Source: Pedosphaera sp.
Lineage (GTDB): Bacteria > Verrucomicrobiota > Verrucomicrobiia > Limisphaerales > JADLHS01
Direction: 5' to 3'
DNA: 33,675 bases
NCBI GenBank assembly: GCA_009695195.1
Contig: SIBJ01000041.1
Coordinates: 1 to 33,675, forward strand
Part shown: positions 1 through 7,426 of the stretch, one piece after another
Position numbering within the stretch: position 1 is the first letter of the stretch
How the letters are laid out: every line of letters starts with the position of its first letter
Notes under the pieces: generated by a model
What the model saw: only the letters and a program-made list of their open reading frames with translations
Databases searched by the model: none
What the model was told of the DNA's origin: nothing
Made by a program: the position numbers and the translations under genes

Positions 1-142
1 GGGCAATGAGCCACCCGCCCCGTTCGCTCGAAAGCGGTGTCGCGTCCGACTTGCCACCGCAGTCCAAAAATACCGCCAGCACCCGCTCACCCTCACCCGC
101 CTTTAATCGCACCCGAAAACGTACCAGCGCCCGCAAATTCAT
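1..142 (-). CDS. possible partial ORF running off the left edge
   Basis: A reading frame on the minus strand opens with ATG at 142 and stays open for 47 codons to the window edge, starting MNLRALVRFRVRLKAGEGER and containing a VLAVFLDCGGKSDATPL stretch. I do not recognise the family. It would be divergent from nadE with only 34 bp between the two starts. There is no clear ribosome binding site, and codon use is mixed, so this may be a chance frame. An opposite-strand frame ending near 112 is an alternative. Confidence 0.3.
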   Translation of the reverse strand, partial: MNLRALVRFRVRLKAGEGERVLAVFLDCGGKSDATPLSSERGGWLIA

Positions 143-176
143 TGCTAATTGACGCCGCGTCGCTACTTTCCCGCGA

Positions 177-1820
177 GTGAAAATCGGCGTTTTGCAACTG
201 AACTCGACGATCGGCGACTACGCGGCCAACCGCGACAAGCTCGTCGCCGCCTATGACCGCGCCTGCGCGCAGGGCGCGGAGTTCGTCCTCGCGCCCGAGC
301 TGTTTCTCTGCGGCTATCCGCCGCGCGATCTGCTGCTGCGCCCCGATTTCATTGAAGCCAACCTTGCCGTCGTCGCCGAGGTCGCGGCGAAGGTCGGCGC
401 CGTTCCGCTCTGCGTCGGTTTCGTGGATCGCAGCCCGGCGCGCCCCGGTCGCTCGCTCACCAATTCCGCCGCCGTGCTCCAGAACGGAAAAAAAATCTGG
501 CAGCAACAGAAATCGCTGCTGCCGACCTACGACGTGTTCGACGAAGACCGTTACTTCGAGCCGGCGAAAAGTGTCGCGCCCTTCGAGTTCAAGGGCCGCA
601 AGCTCGCGATCACCATCTGCGAGGACATCTGGAACGACGAGGACTTCTGGCCCGACCGGCTTTATCGCCGCGATCCCATCAAGGAACTCGTCGCCGCCGG
701 AGCGGATCTGATGCTGAACATCTCGGCCTCCCCGTGGCACGCGGGCAAGGAAAGGACGCGACTCGAAATGTTGCAGCGCGTCGCGCGCGACGAAAAAATT
801 CCGCTCGTGCAGGTGAATCTTATCGGCGCGAACGACGAATTGATCTTTGACGGCCACAGTTGCGCCATCAATCGCGCCGGCGAAGTGCTCGCGCTCGGCA
901 AAGGGTTCGCCGAGGACGTGTTCGTCGTTGAAGTGGACGGCAACGCGCCCGCGCTCACGCCGCAATGGCCCGCGCCGGAGGAATTGCTTTTCCGCGCGCT
1001 CTCGCTGGGCGTCCGCGATTACGTCACCAAGTGCGGCTTCAAGTCGGTCGTGCTTGGGCTTTCGGGCGGCATTGATTCGGCCATCACCGCGGTCATCGCC
1101 GTGGACGCGCTCGGCGCGGACAAGGTCATGGGCGTCTCGATGCCCGCGCGCTATTCGAGCAGCGGCAGCCTCACCGACGCCGAGGCGCTCGCGAAAAATC
1201 TCGGCATCCGTTACGAAGTGCTGCCCATCGAAACCGGGTTCAAGGCGATGGAAGGCCAGCTCGCGAAAGTTTTCGCCGGCACGAAACCCAATGAGGCCGA
1301 GGAAAACATCCAGTCGCGCCTGCGCGGCGTGACGTTGATGGCGCTCTCGAACAAGTTCGGCGCGCTCGTGCTCACGACGGGCAACAAATCCGAGATGGCC
1401 GTCGGCTATTGCACGCTTTACGGCGACATGTGCGGCGCGCTCGCCGTCATCGCGGATGTTTTCAAGACGGACGTTTACAAAGTCTCGCGCTGGATCAATC
1501 GGGACCAGGTCGTGATCCCAACCGACTCCATTACCAAACCGCCGAGCGCCGAGTTGCGCCCCGACCAAAAAGATCAGGACTCGTTGCCGGAATACGACGT
1601 GCTCGATGCGATCCTCCAGCATTACGTCGTCGAACATTTGAGCAAGCAGGAGATCATCGCGCGCGGATTCCCGGCGGCGGTGGTCAATGACGTGATCAAC
1701 AAGGTCACGTTCACCGAATACAAACGCCGGCAGGCCGCGCCGGGCTTGAAAGTTTCGGCGCGCGCCTTCGGCATGGGCCGGCGCATTCCCATCGCGCAAC
1801 GTTTCCGGCCCGCGCGCTAG
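177..1820 (+). CDS. nadE: glutamine-dependent NAD+ synthase
   Basis: This 547-residue protein makes NAD+ from deamido-NAD+, ATP and glutamine, the last step of NAD synthesis in the cytoplasm. The N-terminal nitrilase-type glutaminase domain (about 1-260) carries the Glu-Lys-Cys triad: E41 in APELFLCGYPP, K112 in QQKSLLP and C148 in ITICEDIW. The C-terminal synthetase domain (about 268-547) has the ATP-pyrophosphatase loop SGGIDSA at 296-302 and the TTGNKSE segment. The length matches two-domain bacterial NadE. The GTG at 177 is chosen because the family begins right there (MKIGVLQLN); no strong Shine-Dalgarno is visible. It stands alone and converges on the sugar-nucleotide dehydrogenase, with a hairpin between. 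Identification is very secure. Confidence 0.97.
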   Translation: MKIGVLQLNSTIGDYAANRDKLVAAYDRACAQGAEFVLAPELFLCGYPPRDLLLRPDFIEANLAVVAEVAAKVGAVPLCVGFVDRSPARPGRSLTNSAAVLQNGKKIWQQQKSLLPTYDVFDEDRYFEPAKSVAPFEFKGRKLAITICEDIWNDEDFWPDRLYRRDPIKELVAAGADLMLNISASPWHAGKERTRLEMLQRVARDEKIPLVQVNLIGANDELIFDGHSCAINRAGEVLALGKGFAEDVFVVEVDGNAPALTPQWPAPEELLFRALSLGVRDYVTKCGFKSVVLGLSGGIDSAITAVIAVDALGADKVMGVSMPARYSSSGSLTDAEALAKNLGIRYEVLPIETGFKAMEGQLAKVFAGTKPNEAEENIQSRLRGVTLMALSNKFGALVLTTGNKSEMAVGYCTLYGDMCGALAVIADVFKTDVYKVSRWINRDQVVIPTDSITKPPSAELRPDQKDQDSLPEYDVLDAILQHYVVEHLSKQEIIARGFPAAVVNDVINKVTFTEYKRRQAAPGLKVSARAFGMGRRIPIAQRFRPAR

Positions 1821-1904
1821 GCCTGGACAGGATTGAGAAGTGAACCAGAAGAACGTGCTCGTAATGGTTTACGGACCGGCAACCGGGGTTTCCACCGCCG
1901 ATCA

Positions 1905-1949
1905 ATGACAGGAAAATGCCGACATCTGGCTTTCCTATTTTCCTGTCAT
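1905..1949. terminator. 13-bp inverted repeat between convergent genes
   Basis: Perfect arms at 1905-1917 (ATGACAGGAAAAT) and 1937-1949 flank a 19-nt loop. It lies in the 178-bp gap between the convergent nadE and UDP-sugar dehydrogenase genes. The arms end in A/T runs, so transcripts from either side could form a hairpin, and a bidirectional terminator is plausible. It could equally be one of the dispersed repeats seen elsewhere in the window. The structure is seen directly; the role is inferred. Confidence 0.5.
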
Positions 1950-1998
1950 CCGTTCCGGTTCGCGGCCCGCAGGTCGGCGAATCCCACGGCGGCCTCCG

Positions 1999-3258
1999 TC
2001 ACGCCAGCACGCCCCACGGATCAAACACCTTCACGCCTTTGGGAAATTTTATTTTGCGGTAGCCATCCCACGGGCAGCAGATCAACACGGCTTTGAGCCG
2101 CTTTTCGTTTTTCAACTTCGCCGGGTCGGCGAGGTATTCGAACTCCAGCAGGCTCGGGCTGTTCTTCGTCGTGGACGCGTAGTCGTGCACCACCACGCGG
2201 CAACCGTGACGCTTCAGCGACTGCGCGATGTGCAGGCCAGCGGATTCCTCGGTGATGTAGGTGTGCGGCCGATACGACATGCCGAGCACCGCCACCGTGT
2301 CGCCGGGCTTTGTGCAAGCGAGCGCCTGCAAGGCGAGCTGATCCTTCGCCATCTCGTTCACCGCGTCCGTCGCTTCGGCCAGCGGCGCGCTCAAACCCAC
2401 TTCCTTGGCGGTGTAAACCACGAGCCGGTTGTCGCGCGGGAAGCACGGCCCGCCGTAGCTCAACCCGGCGCGCAGATATTTTTTCCCGATGCGCGAGTCC
2501 GAGCCGATGGCGTCGAGGATCTGGTGGATGTCCGTGTCTTCGAGCCGGTCGGCGATCATGCGGAGCTGGTTCGTGAAACTGATCTTCGCGGTGATGTAGC
2601 TGTTGACGGAAATCTTCGTCAGCTCCGCGCTCGTCACCGACATGCGCGCGATGCGCGGCTGGTTCAAATTGTATTTGCGATAAAGTTCCTCGAGCAGATC
2701 GCCCGCGCGCTGGTCCGACTCGCCGATCAACACCAGGTCCGGCGAGAGCAGGCCGCGCACGACGTCGCCGATGGCGATGAACTCCGGGTTGTAGCAAAAA
2801 CTGAAATCCTTCCCGCACTTCCCGCCGATCTCCTTCTCGAGCATCGGGATGATGACCTTGCGGCACGCGCCGGGCGTGGTGGTGGAACTGATGACGAAGA
2901 TGTGATTCTTTTTCTTCGCCTTCCGCACGGCCTGCGCGATGGGCGCGAGCGCGCGCATGAGAAATTCGTTGGAGAAACTCCCGTCCGGCAGACTCGGCGA
3001 CGGCACGATGAAAAAAGAAATGTCCGTGGCGACGGCTTCCGCGGGGTTCGTCGTGGCGCGCAGCCGTTTGCGGGCTTTGCCGACAGCCTCGGCGAGGAGC
3101 GGCTCATCCACGGGCGCTTCGCCGGCGTTGATCTTGCGGACGGCTTCGGCGTTGATGTCCACGCCCAGCACATCAAACCCGCGCTCCGCGAAGGTCGCGG
3201 CCATGCACGCGCCCAGTTTTCCGAGACCGAAGACCGACAGTTTTTTGAGACTTGCCAT
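1999..3258 (-). CDS. UDP-glucose/GDP-mannose dehydrogenase family protein
   Basis: This 419-residue enzyme belongs to the four-electron nucleotide-sugar dehydrogenases, which oxidise a UDP- or GDP-sugar to the uronic acid with NAD+, usually for surface polysaccharide. The N-terminal Rossmann fold starts VFGLGKLGACMA with glycines 11, 13 and 16, followed by the acidic residue of VDIN. The central helix region contains K215, N219 and K225 in ELTKISVNSYITAK. The catalytic cysteine is C272 in YGGPCFPRD. The C-terminal sugar-binding domain follows. The frame is open upstream for 78 more codons, but the fold begins at ATG 3258 (MASLKK), so that start is used. The substrate cannot be told from sequence. 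No glycosyltransferases are adjacent, so its pathway is not shown by context. Confidence 0.9.
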   Translation of the reverse strand: MASLKKLSVFGLGKLGACMAATFAERGFDVLGVDINAEAVRKINAGEAPVDEPLLAEAVGKARKRLRATTNPAEAVATDISFFIVPSPSLPDGSFSNEFLMRALAPIAQAVRKAKKKNHIFVISSTTTPGACRKVIIPMLEKEIGGKCGKDFSFCYNPEFIAIGDVVRGLLSPDLVLIGESDQRAGDLLEELYRKYNLNQPRIARMSVTSAELTKISVNSYITAKISFTNQLRMIADRLEDTDIHQILDAIGSDSRIGKKYLRAGLSYGGPCFPRDNRLVVYTAKEVGLSAPLAEATDAVNEMAKDQLALQALACTKPGDTVAVLGMSYRPHTYITEESAGLHIAQSLKRHGCRVVVHDYASTTKNSPSLLEFEYLADPAKLKNEKRLKAVLICCPWDGYRKIKFPKGVKVFDPWGVLA

Positions 3259-3274
3259 AGGGCGGGGAGCATCC

Positions 3275-3308
3275 CGGAACAAAAAAGCCAAGGCAAGATT
3301 TTGTTCCG
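3275..3308 (-). terminator. 10-bp hairpin between two leftward genes
   Basis: Arms at 3275-3284 (CGGAACAAAA) and 3299-3308 pair perfectly around a 14-nt loop. It lies between the end of the coiled-coil gene (3321) and the start of the dehydrogenase (3258). It could attenuate or end the upstream transcript, but no clean T-run follows on the minus strand, so the role is uncertain. Confidence 0.35.
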
Positions 3309-3320
3309 CGCCCGCGCGAA

Positions 3321-3962
3321 TTACTTGGCCGGGAACGCGTGGCCGGGAATGGAGCAGGTCGGCTCTTCCGCCACGGTGTGCGGTGTGTAAGTTCCGCCCG
3401 CCGGACATTTGGGAATCCCATCCTTCAAATACGGTGCGATGTCTTTCGCCGTGGGAACGTCGCTCGCCGTCTTCTTGTTTTCGAGCGCCCATTGTTGCAT
3501 GGCGCCGTCAATCTGCCGGAGGTTGTTGATGCAGGCCGCAACCGCATCCTGGGCGGTGGCCGGCGGCGTCACCAGCCGCGCGGCGGAAGCCTGCTGCGCA
3601 GCGGTCTGGACGGCCAGCAAGTTGGTGCTCAGGACTTGCAGGTGGGCTTGCGCGGCCTGCGCCTGCGCATGGGATTGCTCGACTTGTTGCGCGAGCTGTT
3701 TGTTCCCGTCGCGCAACTGCCGGACTTCATTGCGCAACCTGAGCAAGTCCTGGTTGTCCCTGCGCAGCTTGGCGATCTCTTCCGCTTGCGCGGGCGCGCC
3801 GGAACTCTTGAGCCGCTCCACTTCGGCGCGCAATGGTTCAACCTTCGCCGACTCTTCGCGCAAGGTGGCGACATCGGCCGAAAGTTTTCGATTGGCGGAA
3901 AAGAAAAATACCGTCGCCGCGAGCATCACCGCCGCGACGAGCCACGGGAGAATGGATTTCAT
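3321..3962 (-). CDS. membrane-anchored coiled-coil protein with pseudopilin-like C-terminus
   Basis: A 213-residue protein. Residues 5-22 form one N-terminal transmembrane segment (LPWLVAAVMLAATVFFF), followed by a long charged coiled coil to about residue 120 (repeated LRxEVxxLR and LAQQVEQ patterns). The last 70 residues contain ACINNLRQIDGAMQQWALENKK and then a CPAGGTYTPH segment with a final CSIPGH. That C-terminal block is common in Verrucomicrobial type II secretion or type IV pilin-like proteins, where it follows a pilin helix. Here the usual prepilin cleavage N-terminus is replaced by a coiled coil, so it is probably an inner-membrane protein facing the periplasm, not a processed pilin. 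Function unknown. It reads leftward toward the dehydrogenase, with 62 bp and a hairpin between. Confidence 0.8.
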   Translation of the reverse strand: MKSILPWLVAAVMLAATVFFFSANRKLSADVATLREESAKVEPLRAEVERLKSSGAPAQAEEIAKLRRDNQDLLRLRNEVRQLRDGNKQLAQQVEQSHAQAQAAQAHLQVLSTNLLAVQTAAQQASAARLVTPPATAQDAVAACINNLRQIDGAMQQWALENKKTASDVPTAKDIAPYLKDGIPKCPAGGTYTPHTVAEEPTCSIPGHAFPAK

Positions 3963-4173
3963 CCGCTTCCTTTGCCCGATTCGCCGAAGGAGGGCAAAAA
4001 GAAAATGGCACGCGACGGAGAAAAGCCGGCGCGCTTCGCGAGTCGTCAGCCAGCCGCGGCCGGGCGAATGGCCGCTTGTGGCTTGCGCTCGTCAAGCGCG
4101 CCAATTAGAAGTTCCCGAACATTCACGATCCGGATGGCCGGGAATCGAAGAGCGCACAACCGCACGACTCGAC

Positions 4174-5331
4174 ATGTTTGGCAATTACCAGTTGGAAATC
4201 TACCGGCAGGGTCTGGCCGGCGCGTTGCCGGAGTTTCCGTTCACGTTCGCGGAACTCGAACAGCAGGCTCGCGAGAAACTCAGTCCGGGCGCGTTCGGCT
4301 ACGTGGCCGGCGGCGCGGGCGCGGAGGAGACGATGCGCGCCAATCGGGCGGCGTTCGATCACTGGCGCATCGTGCCCCGGATGTTGCGCGATGTCGCCAC
4401 GCGCGATCTGCGCACCATCGTGCTCGGCACCGCGATGCCCGCGCCGGTGATGCTCGCCCCGATCGGCGTGCTCGCCATCGTCCATCCGGAGGCGGAAGTG
4501 GCGGTGGCGCGCGCCGCGGCTGAAATGGGACTGCCGTTTGTTTTGAGCACGGCTTCCTCGCGCAGTCTGGAAGAGATCGCGCAGACAGCGGGCGCATCGC
4601 CGCGCTGGTTTCAACTTTATTGGCCGAAAGACCGCCGCTTCGCCGCGAGCCTGCTGCACCGCGCGGAGCAGGCCGGTTACGGGGCCATGGTCGTGACGCT
4701 GGACACCTGGCTGCTGGGCTGGCGCCCGCGCGATCTGTCCCGCGCCTACCTGCCATTCCTCCGCGGTGAAGGGCTGGCCAATTATCTTTCCGATCCGGTT
4801 TTCTGCGAGGCGCTGGCAAAACCGCCGCGCGAAGACATGCCCGCCGCCATCGCCCGCTGGGCCGAAATCTTTTCCGATCCCGGCGTGACCTGGGATGATT
4901 TGAAATTCCTTCGGGAGAACACCCGCCTGCCCATCGTGCTCAAAGGAATTCTCCACCCGGATGATGCCCGCCGCGCCGCCGACTTCGGCATGGACGGCGT
5001 CATCGTCTCCAACCACGGCGGGCGGCAGGTGGACGGCGCGGTAGCCGCGCTCGACGCTCTGCCGGGCGTGGTGGCGGTGGCCGGCGAATTGCCCGTGCTG
5101 TTTGACAGCGGCATCCGCACCGGCGCGGACGTCGTGAAGGCGCTGGCGTTGGGAGCGCGAGCGGTTCTGCTTGGCCGTCCGTATGTGTATGGCCTGGCGC
5201 TGGGCGGGGCCGCGGGTGTCACGGCGGTGTTGCGCGCGCTCCTCGCGGAATTGGACCTGACGATGGCGCTCTCAGGGAATGCGCGGCTGGAACAGTTGTC
5301 CCCGGAGATGTTGCAAAAACGCGAGCCGTGA
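4174..5331 (+). CDS. FMN-dependent alpha-hydroxy-acid oxidase, lactate 2-monooxygenase-like
   Basis: This 385-residue TIM-barrel flavoenzyme oxidises L-2-hydroxy acids. The N-terminus (NYQLEIYRQGLAG) and the TLDTWLLGWRPRDL and YLSDPVF segments resemble mycobacterial lactate 2-monooxygenase more than glycolate oxidase or LldD. Family residues are present: Y43 (FGYVAGG), Y149 in FQLYW, K257 in VLKGILHPDDA, the catalytic H281 and R284 in SNHGGRQ, and the FMN phosphate segments FDSGIRTGADV and LLGRPYVYG. The frame is open far upstream, but homology begins at ATG 4174. The ribosome binding site is weak. It is divergent from the coiled-coil gene. It could be a lactate oxidase or dehydrogenase; the exact substrate and electron acceptor are not fixed by sequence. 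Confidence 0.88.
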   Translation: MFGNYQLEIYRQGLAGALPEFPFTFAELEQQAREKLSPGAFGYVAGGAGAEETMRANRAAFDHWRIVPRMLRDVATRDLRTIVLGTAMPAPVMLAPIGVLAIVHPEAEVAVARAAAEMGLPFVLSTASSRSLEEIAQTAGASPRWFQLYWPKDRRFAASLLHRAEQAGYGAMVVTLDTWLLGWRPRDLSRAYLPFLRGEGLANYLSDPVFCEALAKPPREDMPAAIARWAEIFSDPGVTWDDLKFLRENTRLPIVLKGILHPDDARRAADFGMDGVIVSNHGGRQVDGAVAALDALPGVVAVAGELPVLFDSGIRTGADVVKALALGARAVLLGRPYVYGLALGGAAGVTAVLRALLAELDLTMALSGNARLEQLSPEMLQKREP

Positions 5332-5404
5332 AGGGAACTGTCAAGCCACCCCGGCGCGTCAGTGAGGAGGAGATGCCAGCGCAAAAAAAATGATTCTTGG
5401 GAGA

Positions 5405-5481
5405 TGGTGCGCGCGGCGGGGGTCGAACCCACAACCTTCGGCTTCGGAGGCCGACACTCTATCCAATTGAGCTACGCGCGC
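5405..5481 (-). tRNA. tRNA-Arg (anticodon CCG)
   Basis: On the minus strand from 5481 the sequence folds into a full cloverleaf. The 7-bp acceptor stem GCGCGCG pairs with CGCGCGC (5409-5415). The D arm is GCTC/GAGT, the anticodon stem TCGGC/GCCGA holds the loop CTCCGAA with anticodon CCG, and the T arm has loop TTCGACC. The discriminator A is followed by an encoded CCA (5405-5407). It reads CGG arginine codons. It sits between the flavoenzyme and the Spy-like gene. Confidence 0.97.
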
Positions 5482-5546
5482 AGTGCCCGGCCAGCATACG
5501 CGCGACGGCGGCGCGGCTCAATCTGAATCTGTTCACCGCCGGCCGC

Positions 5547-5933
5547 TCATTTCGGCCCCGGTGGAACGTGCCAGAGCCGGCGGTTTTCTTCCTGTAACTT
5601 CTCGAACTTCTCCCGCTGCTCGGGCGTGAGCACGGTCGAGATTTGCGACTCGGCGTTGGACAGGATGATAAAAAATCGTGGCGCGATGTCGCGGCGCAAT
5701 TCCTTCAAGTCACCCTGTGACCCGGCGAGAATGCGATGAACTTTTTCGCGTTGGACGGCGTCGAGCTTCACGCGGGCGGCGACGCGCTTCTCGATGAGGT
5801 CGCGCACGCGGTCCGGATTCGTCAACGCCACGGTCACGACGCGCCGCACCACACCGCGGGTCACGACCACGCCCGCGACGAAGCCGGCCACGAACACCAA
5901 TGCGATCACCAGCCAGGGTTTGATTTTTTTCAT
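5547..5933 (-). CDS. Spy/CpxP-like periplasmic sensor protein, membrane-anchored
   Basis: A 128-residue protein with an N-terminal membrane anchor at about residues 7-27 (WLVIALVFVAGFVAGVV) and an all-helical, charged periplasmic part. It contains an LTPEQREKFEKL segment, the LTxxQ signature of the Spy/CpxP/heavy-metal-sensor group. Such proteins bind unfolded protein or metals and often report to an ECF sigma/anti-sigma pair. ATG 5933 is preferred to GTG 5939 because a GAGG ribosome binding site lies five bases ahead of it, inside the stop region of the upstream gene. It is the last gene of the sigma-factor operon. The ligand is unknown. Confidence 0.75.
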   Translation of the reverse strand: MKKIKPWLVIALVFVAGFVAGVVVTRGVVRRVVTVALTNPDRVRDLIEKRVAARVKLDAVQREKVHRILAGSQGDLKELRRDIAPRFFIILSNAESQISTVLTPEQREKFEKLQEENRRLWHVPPGPK

Positions 5934-5940
5934 AGCCACC

Positions 5941-6237
5941 TCAATTCGCCGCGAAGAGCCATTGCTCGGAAATCTCCGCGATGCCGTCCGACAACCCGGT
6001 CGGCGCCAAAGCCGTCAGACAAAAATCCGCGCCGAGGCACATCGCAATCACGAGCGCCGCCGCCCAGGCCAGGCGCGGAAACAGCGCGCCGAGTTGATCG
6101 ATGAGCGATGTCGCTCGCATCGGTGGCAACTCACGACGAATGGCCGAGAGCACGAGGTTCTCGAAGCCCGGCTCGGGCGAGGGCGGCGATTCGTTTCGGG
6201 CCGCGCGGAAAAGTTGTTTCAGTTTTCTATCGTTCAT
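5941..6237 (-). CDS. small single-pass membrane protein, candidate anti-sigma factor
   Basis: A 98-residue protein with a basic, helical cytoplasmic N-terminus (MNDRKLKQLFRAARN), one transmembrane helix at about 55-77 (RLAWAAALVIAMCLGAD) and a short periplasmic tail. Its ATG overlaps the sigma-factor stop in an ATGA, which suggests translational coupling and matched amounts. Position and topology fit an anti-sigma factor, but there is no zinc-binding HxxxCxxC motif and no domain I can name, so the function rests on context. The next gene, a Spy-like protein, starts eight bases after its stop. Confidence 0.75.
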   Translation of the reverse strand: MNDRKLKQLFRAARNESPPSPEPGFENLVLSAIRRELPPMRATSLIDQLGALFPRLAWAAALVIAMCLGADFCLTALAPTGLSDGIAEISEQWLFAAN

Positions 6238-6836
6238 GATTTTTCCTTCGTCAGTTTCTCCAGCGCCTGCCGCAATCTCGCCCGCGCCCGCAGCGCCCGC
6301 ACGCGCACCGCCACGGACGACGACCCGGTGATTTCGCAAATCTCTTTCACACTCCGCCATTCCAATTCCTGCAACGTGAGAACCACGCGGTCGGCGGGCG
6401 AGAGTTCGCGCAACGCGAGGTCGAGCAGTTCCGCCGCCTGCCGCGCGCCGAGGTCATCGCGCTCGTTGTCGCTGCGCAGCCAGTCGAGCGCGTCCTCGCC
6501 CAATTCCGGCAGACCGATTTCATGGCGCCGGGGCTTTTCGCGTCGCAGATGATCGAGCGCCGTCCGCACGGCGATGCGCGCCAGCCAATGCTCGAACGGC
6601 GCGCGCCCGTCGAATTGCTCCAGCGCGCGGAACGCCTTGACGAACGTTTCCTGCGCGAGGTCTTCGACCCGGTGCGCGTCGCGCTCGTAGCGGTGCAGAA
6701 TGCCAAAGACCTTCGACTGATGACGCCGGACGATTTTGGCGAAATCATCCAGCGCGCCGTTGCGGATGCGGCCCAGCAGTTCGGCGTCGTCATTCACTTT
6801 GCGGGTTGAAATAACCGAGCCAGCATTCGCGGCCAA
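6234..6836 (-). CDS. ECF-family RNA polymerase sigma factor
   Basis: A 200-residue sigma-70 family protein with only regions 2 and 4. Region 2 (about 29-98) contains the core-binding DLAQETFVKAFRALEQF at 59-75 and the DNA-melting FEHWLARIAVRTALDHLRR. Region 4 (about 133-192) contains LRELSPADRVVLTLQEL and the recognition helix around SVKEICEITGSSSVAVRVR. It should direct polymerase to stress-type promoters. TTG 6836 is taken as start because GGGGGA precedes it; GTG 6797 is an alternative. It follows a Spy-like gene by 14 bp and is coupled to the candidate anti-sigma gene, so a periplasmic signal likely controls it. Confidence 0.93.
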   Translation of the reverse strand: MAANAGSVISTRKVNDDAELLGRIRNGALDDFAKIVRRHQSKVFGILHRYERDAHRVEDLAQETFVKAFRALEQFDGRAPFEHWLARIAVRTALDHLRREKPRRHEIGLPELGEDALDWLRSDNERDDLGARQAAELLDLALRELSPADRVVLTLQELEWRSVKEICEITGSSSVAVRVRALRARARLRQALEKLTKEKS

Positions 6837-6850
6837 TCAATTTCCCCCGA

Positions 6851-7327
6851 CTAATCCGCCAGCCGCTCGCCGAGGCGGCCGATGGCGTCGGTCACGAAAT
6901 CGTCAAGGCGCGCTTCCATTTCGGCGAGCTTTGCGCGCTGATCGTCGGTGAGGATGGGCGCGATCTTGCCGTGTAACTTGAGGCGTTCCACCGCAAGGTC
7001 GGCTTCGATAGCCGCGACTTTCGCCGCCGACGTGCGGACGGAGGCTTCGGTCGCGTTCTTCGCGTGGAGGGATTCGCGCAAACCTTTCCGCGCCTCGTGC
7101 AACTGCGTGAAGATTTTCGCGAGCGAATCTTTCTCCGATTTCAGTTCGGCCTTGATCTGCGCCTTCTGCGCGTCGGTGAGGTTGAGCCGTTCCGCGGCGC
7201 GTTGCAAAATCGGCCCGCCGCGCTGGCGGCCGGGGCCGCCGGCGCTGGCGGCGCGTGCATTGATGAAAGTGAACCCGCCCACGGCAACCGCGGCGGCCAG
7301 AGTGATGAGGAGATATTTTGTTTTCAT
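6851..7327 (-). CDS. exported Spy/CpxP-like protein (two LTxxQ motifs)
   Basis: A 158-residue protein with a signal peptide (about 1-26, KYLLITLAAAVAVGGFTF) and a helical mature part carrying two LTxxQ-type motifs, LNLTDAQKAQIKAEL and PILTDDQRAKLAEM. This is the pattern of the Spy/CpxP periplasmic chaperone fold. It is the first gene of the leftward four-gene operon with the ECF sigma factor, so it is likely both a target and a regulator of the system. No Shine-Dalgarno sequence precedes ATG 7327, and the predicted promoter lies so close that the transcript may be almost leaderless. Ligand and exact role are not known. Confidence 0.8.
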   Translation of the reverse strand: MKTKYLLITLAAAVAVGGFTFINARAASAGGPGRQRGGPILQRAAERLNLTDAQKAQIKAELKSEKDSLAKIFTQLHEARKGLRESLHAKNATEASVRTSAAKVAAIEADLAVERLKLHGKIAPILTDDQRAKLAEMEARLDDFVTDAIGRLGERLAD

Positions 7328-7337
7328 ACTGAGATTA

Positions 7338-7366
7338 CATACGCAAGCCGCGCGGGAAATGTTACA
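7338..7366 (-). promoter_or_regulatory. candidate ECF-type promoter of the sigma operon
   Basis: On the minus strand TGTAACA (7360-7366) and CGTATG (7338-7343) are separated by exactly 16 bases. TGTAAC-like -35 and CGT-like -10 elements are typical of several ECF groups. This suggests the sigma factor activates its own operon. Transcription would start about 7331, only a few bases ahead of the ATG at 7327. Confidence 0.5.
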
Positions 7367-7426
7367 GCCTGAATGCGAAGGGGCGCCGCGAGTTGCAAAT
7401 TTCGACCCGCTCTTTAGCCTGCCGAT

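Noticed and set aside
93..1799. A 568-codon open frame on the minus strand opposite nadE
   Set aside because: It mirrors the nadE codons on the opposite strand, an effect of high GC; its protein is R/H/A-rich and matches nothing, while nadE is unambiguous.
3409..4173. N-terminal extension of the flavoenzyme frame by 255 codons
   Set aside because: The extension overlaps the coiled-coil gene on the other strand, and homology to lactate monooxygenase begins exactly at ATG 4174.
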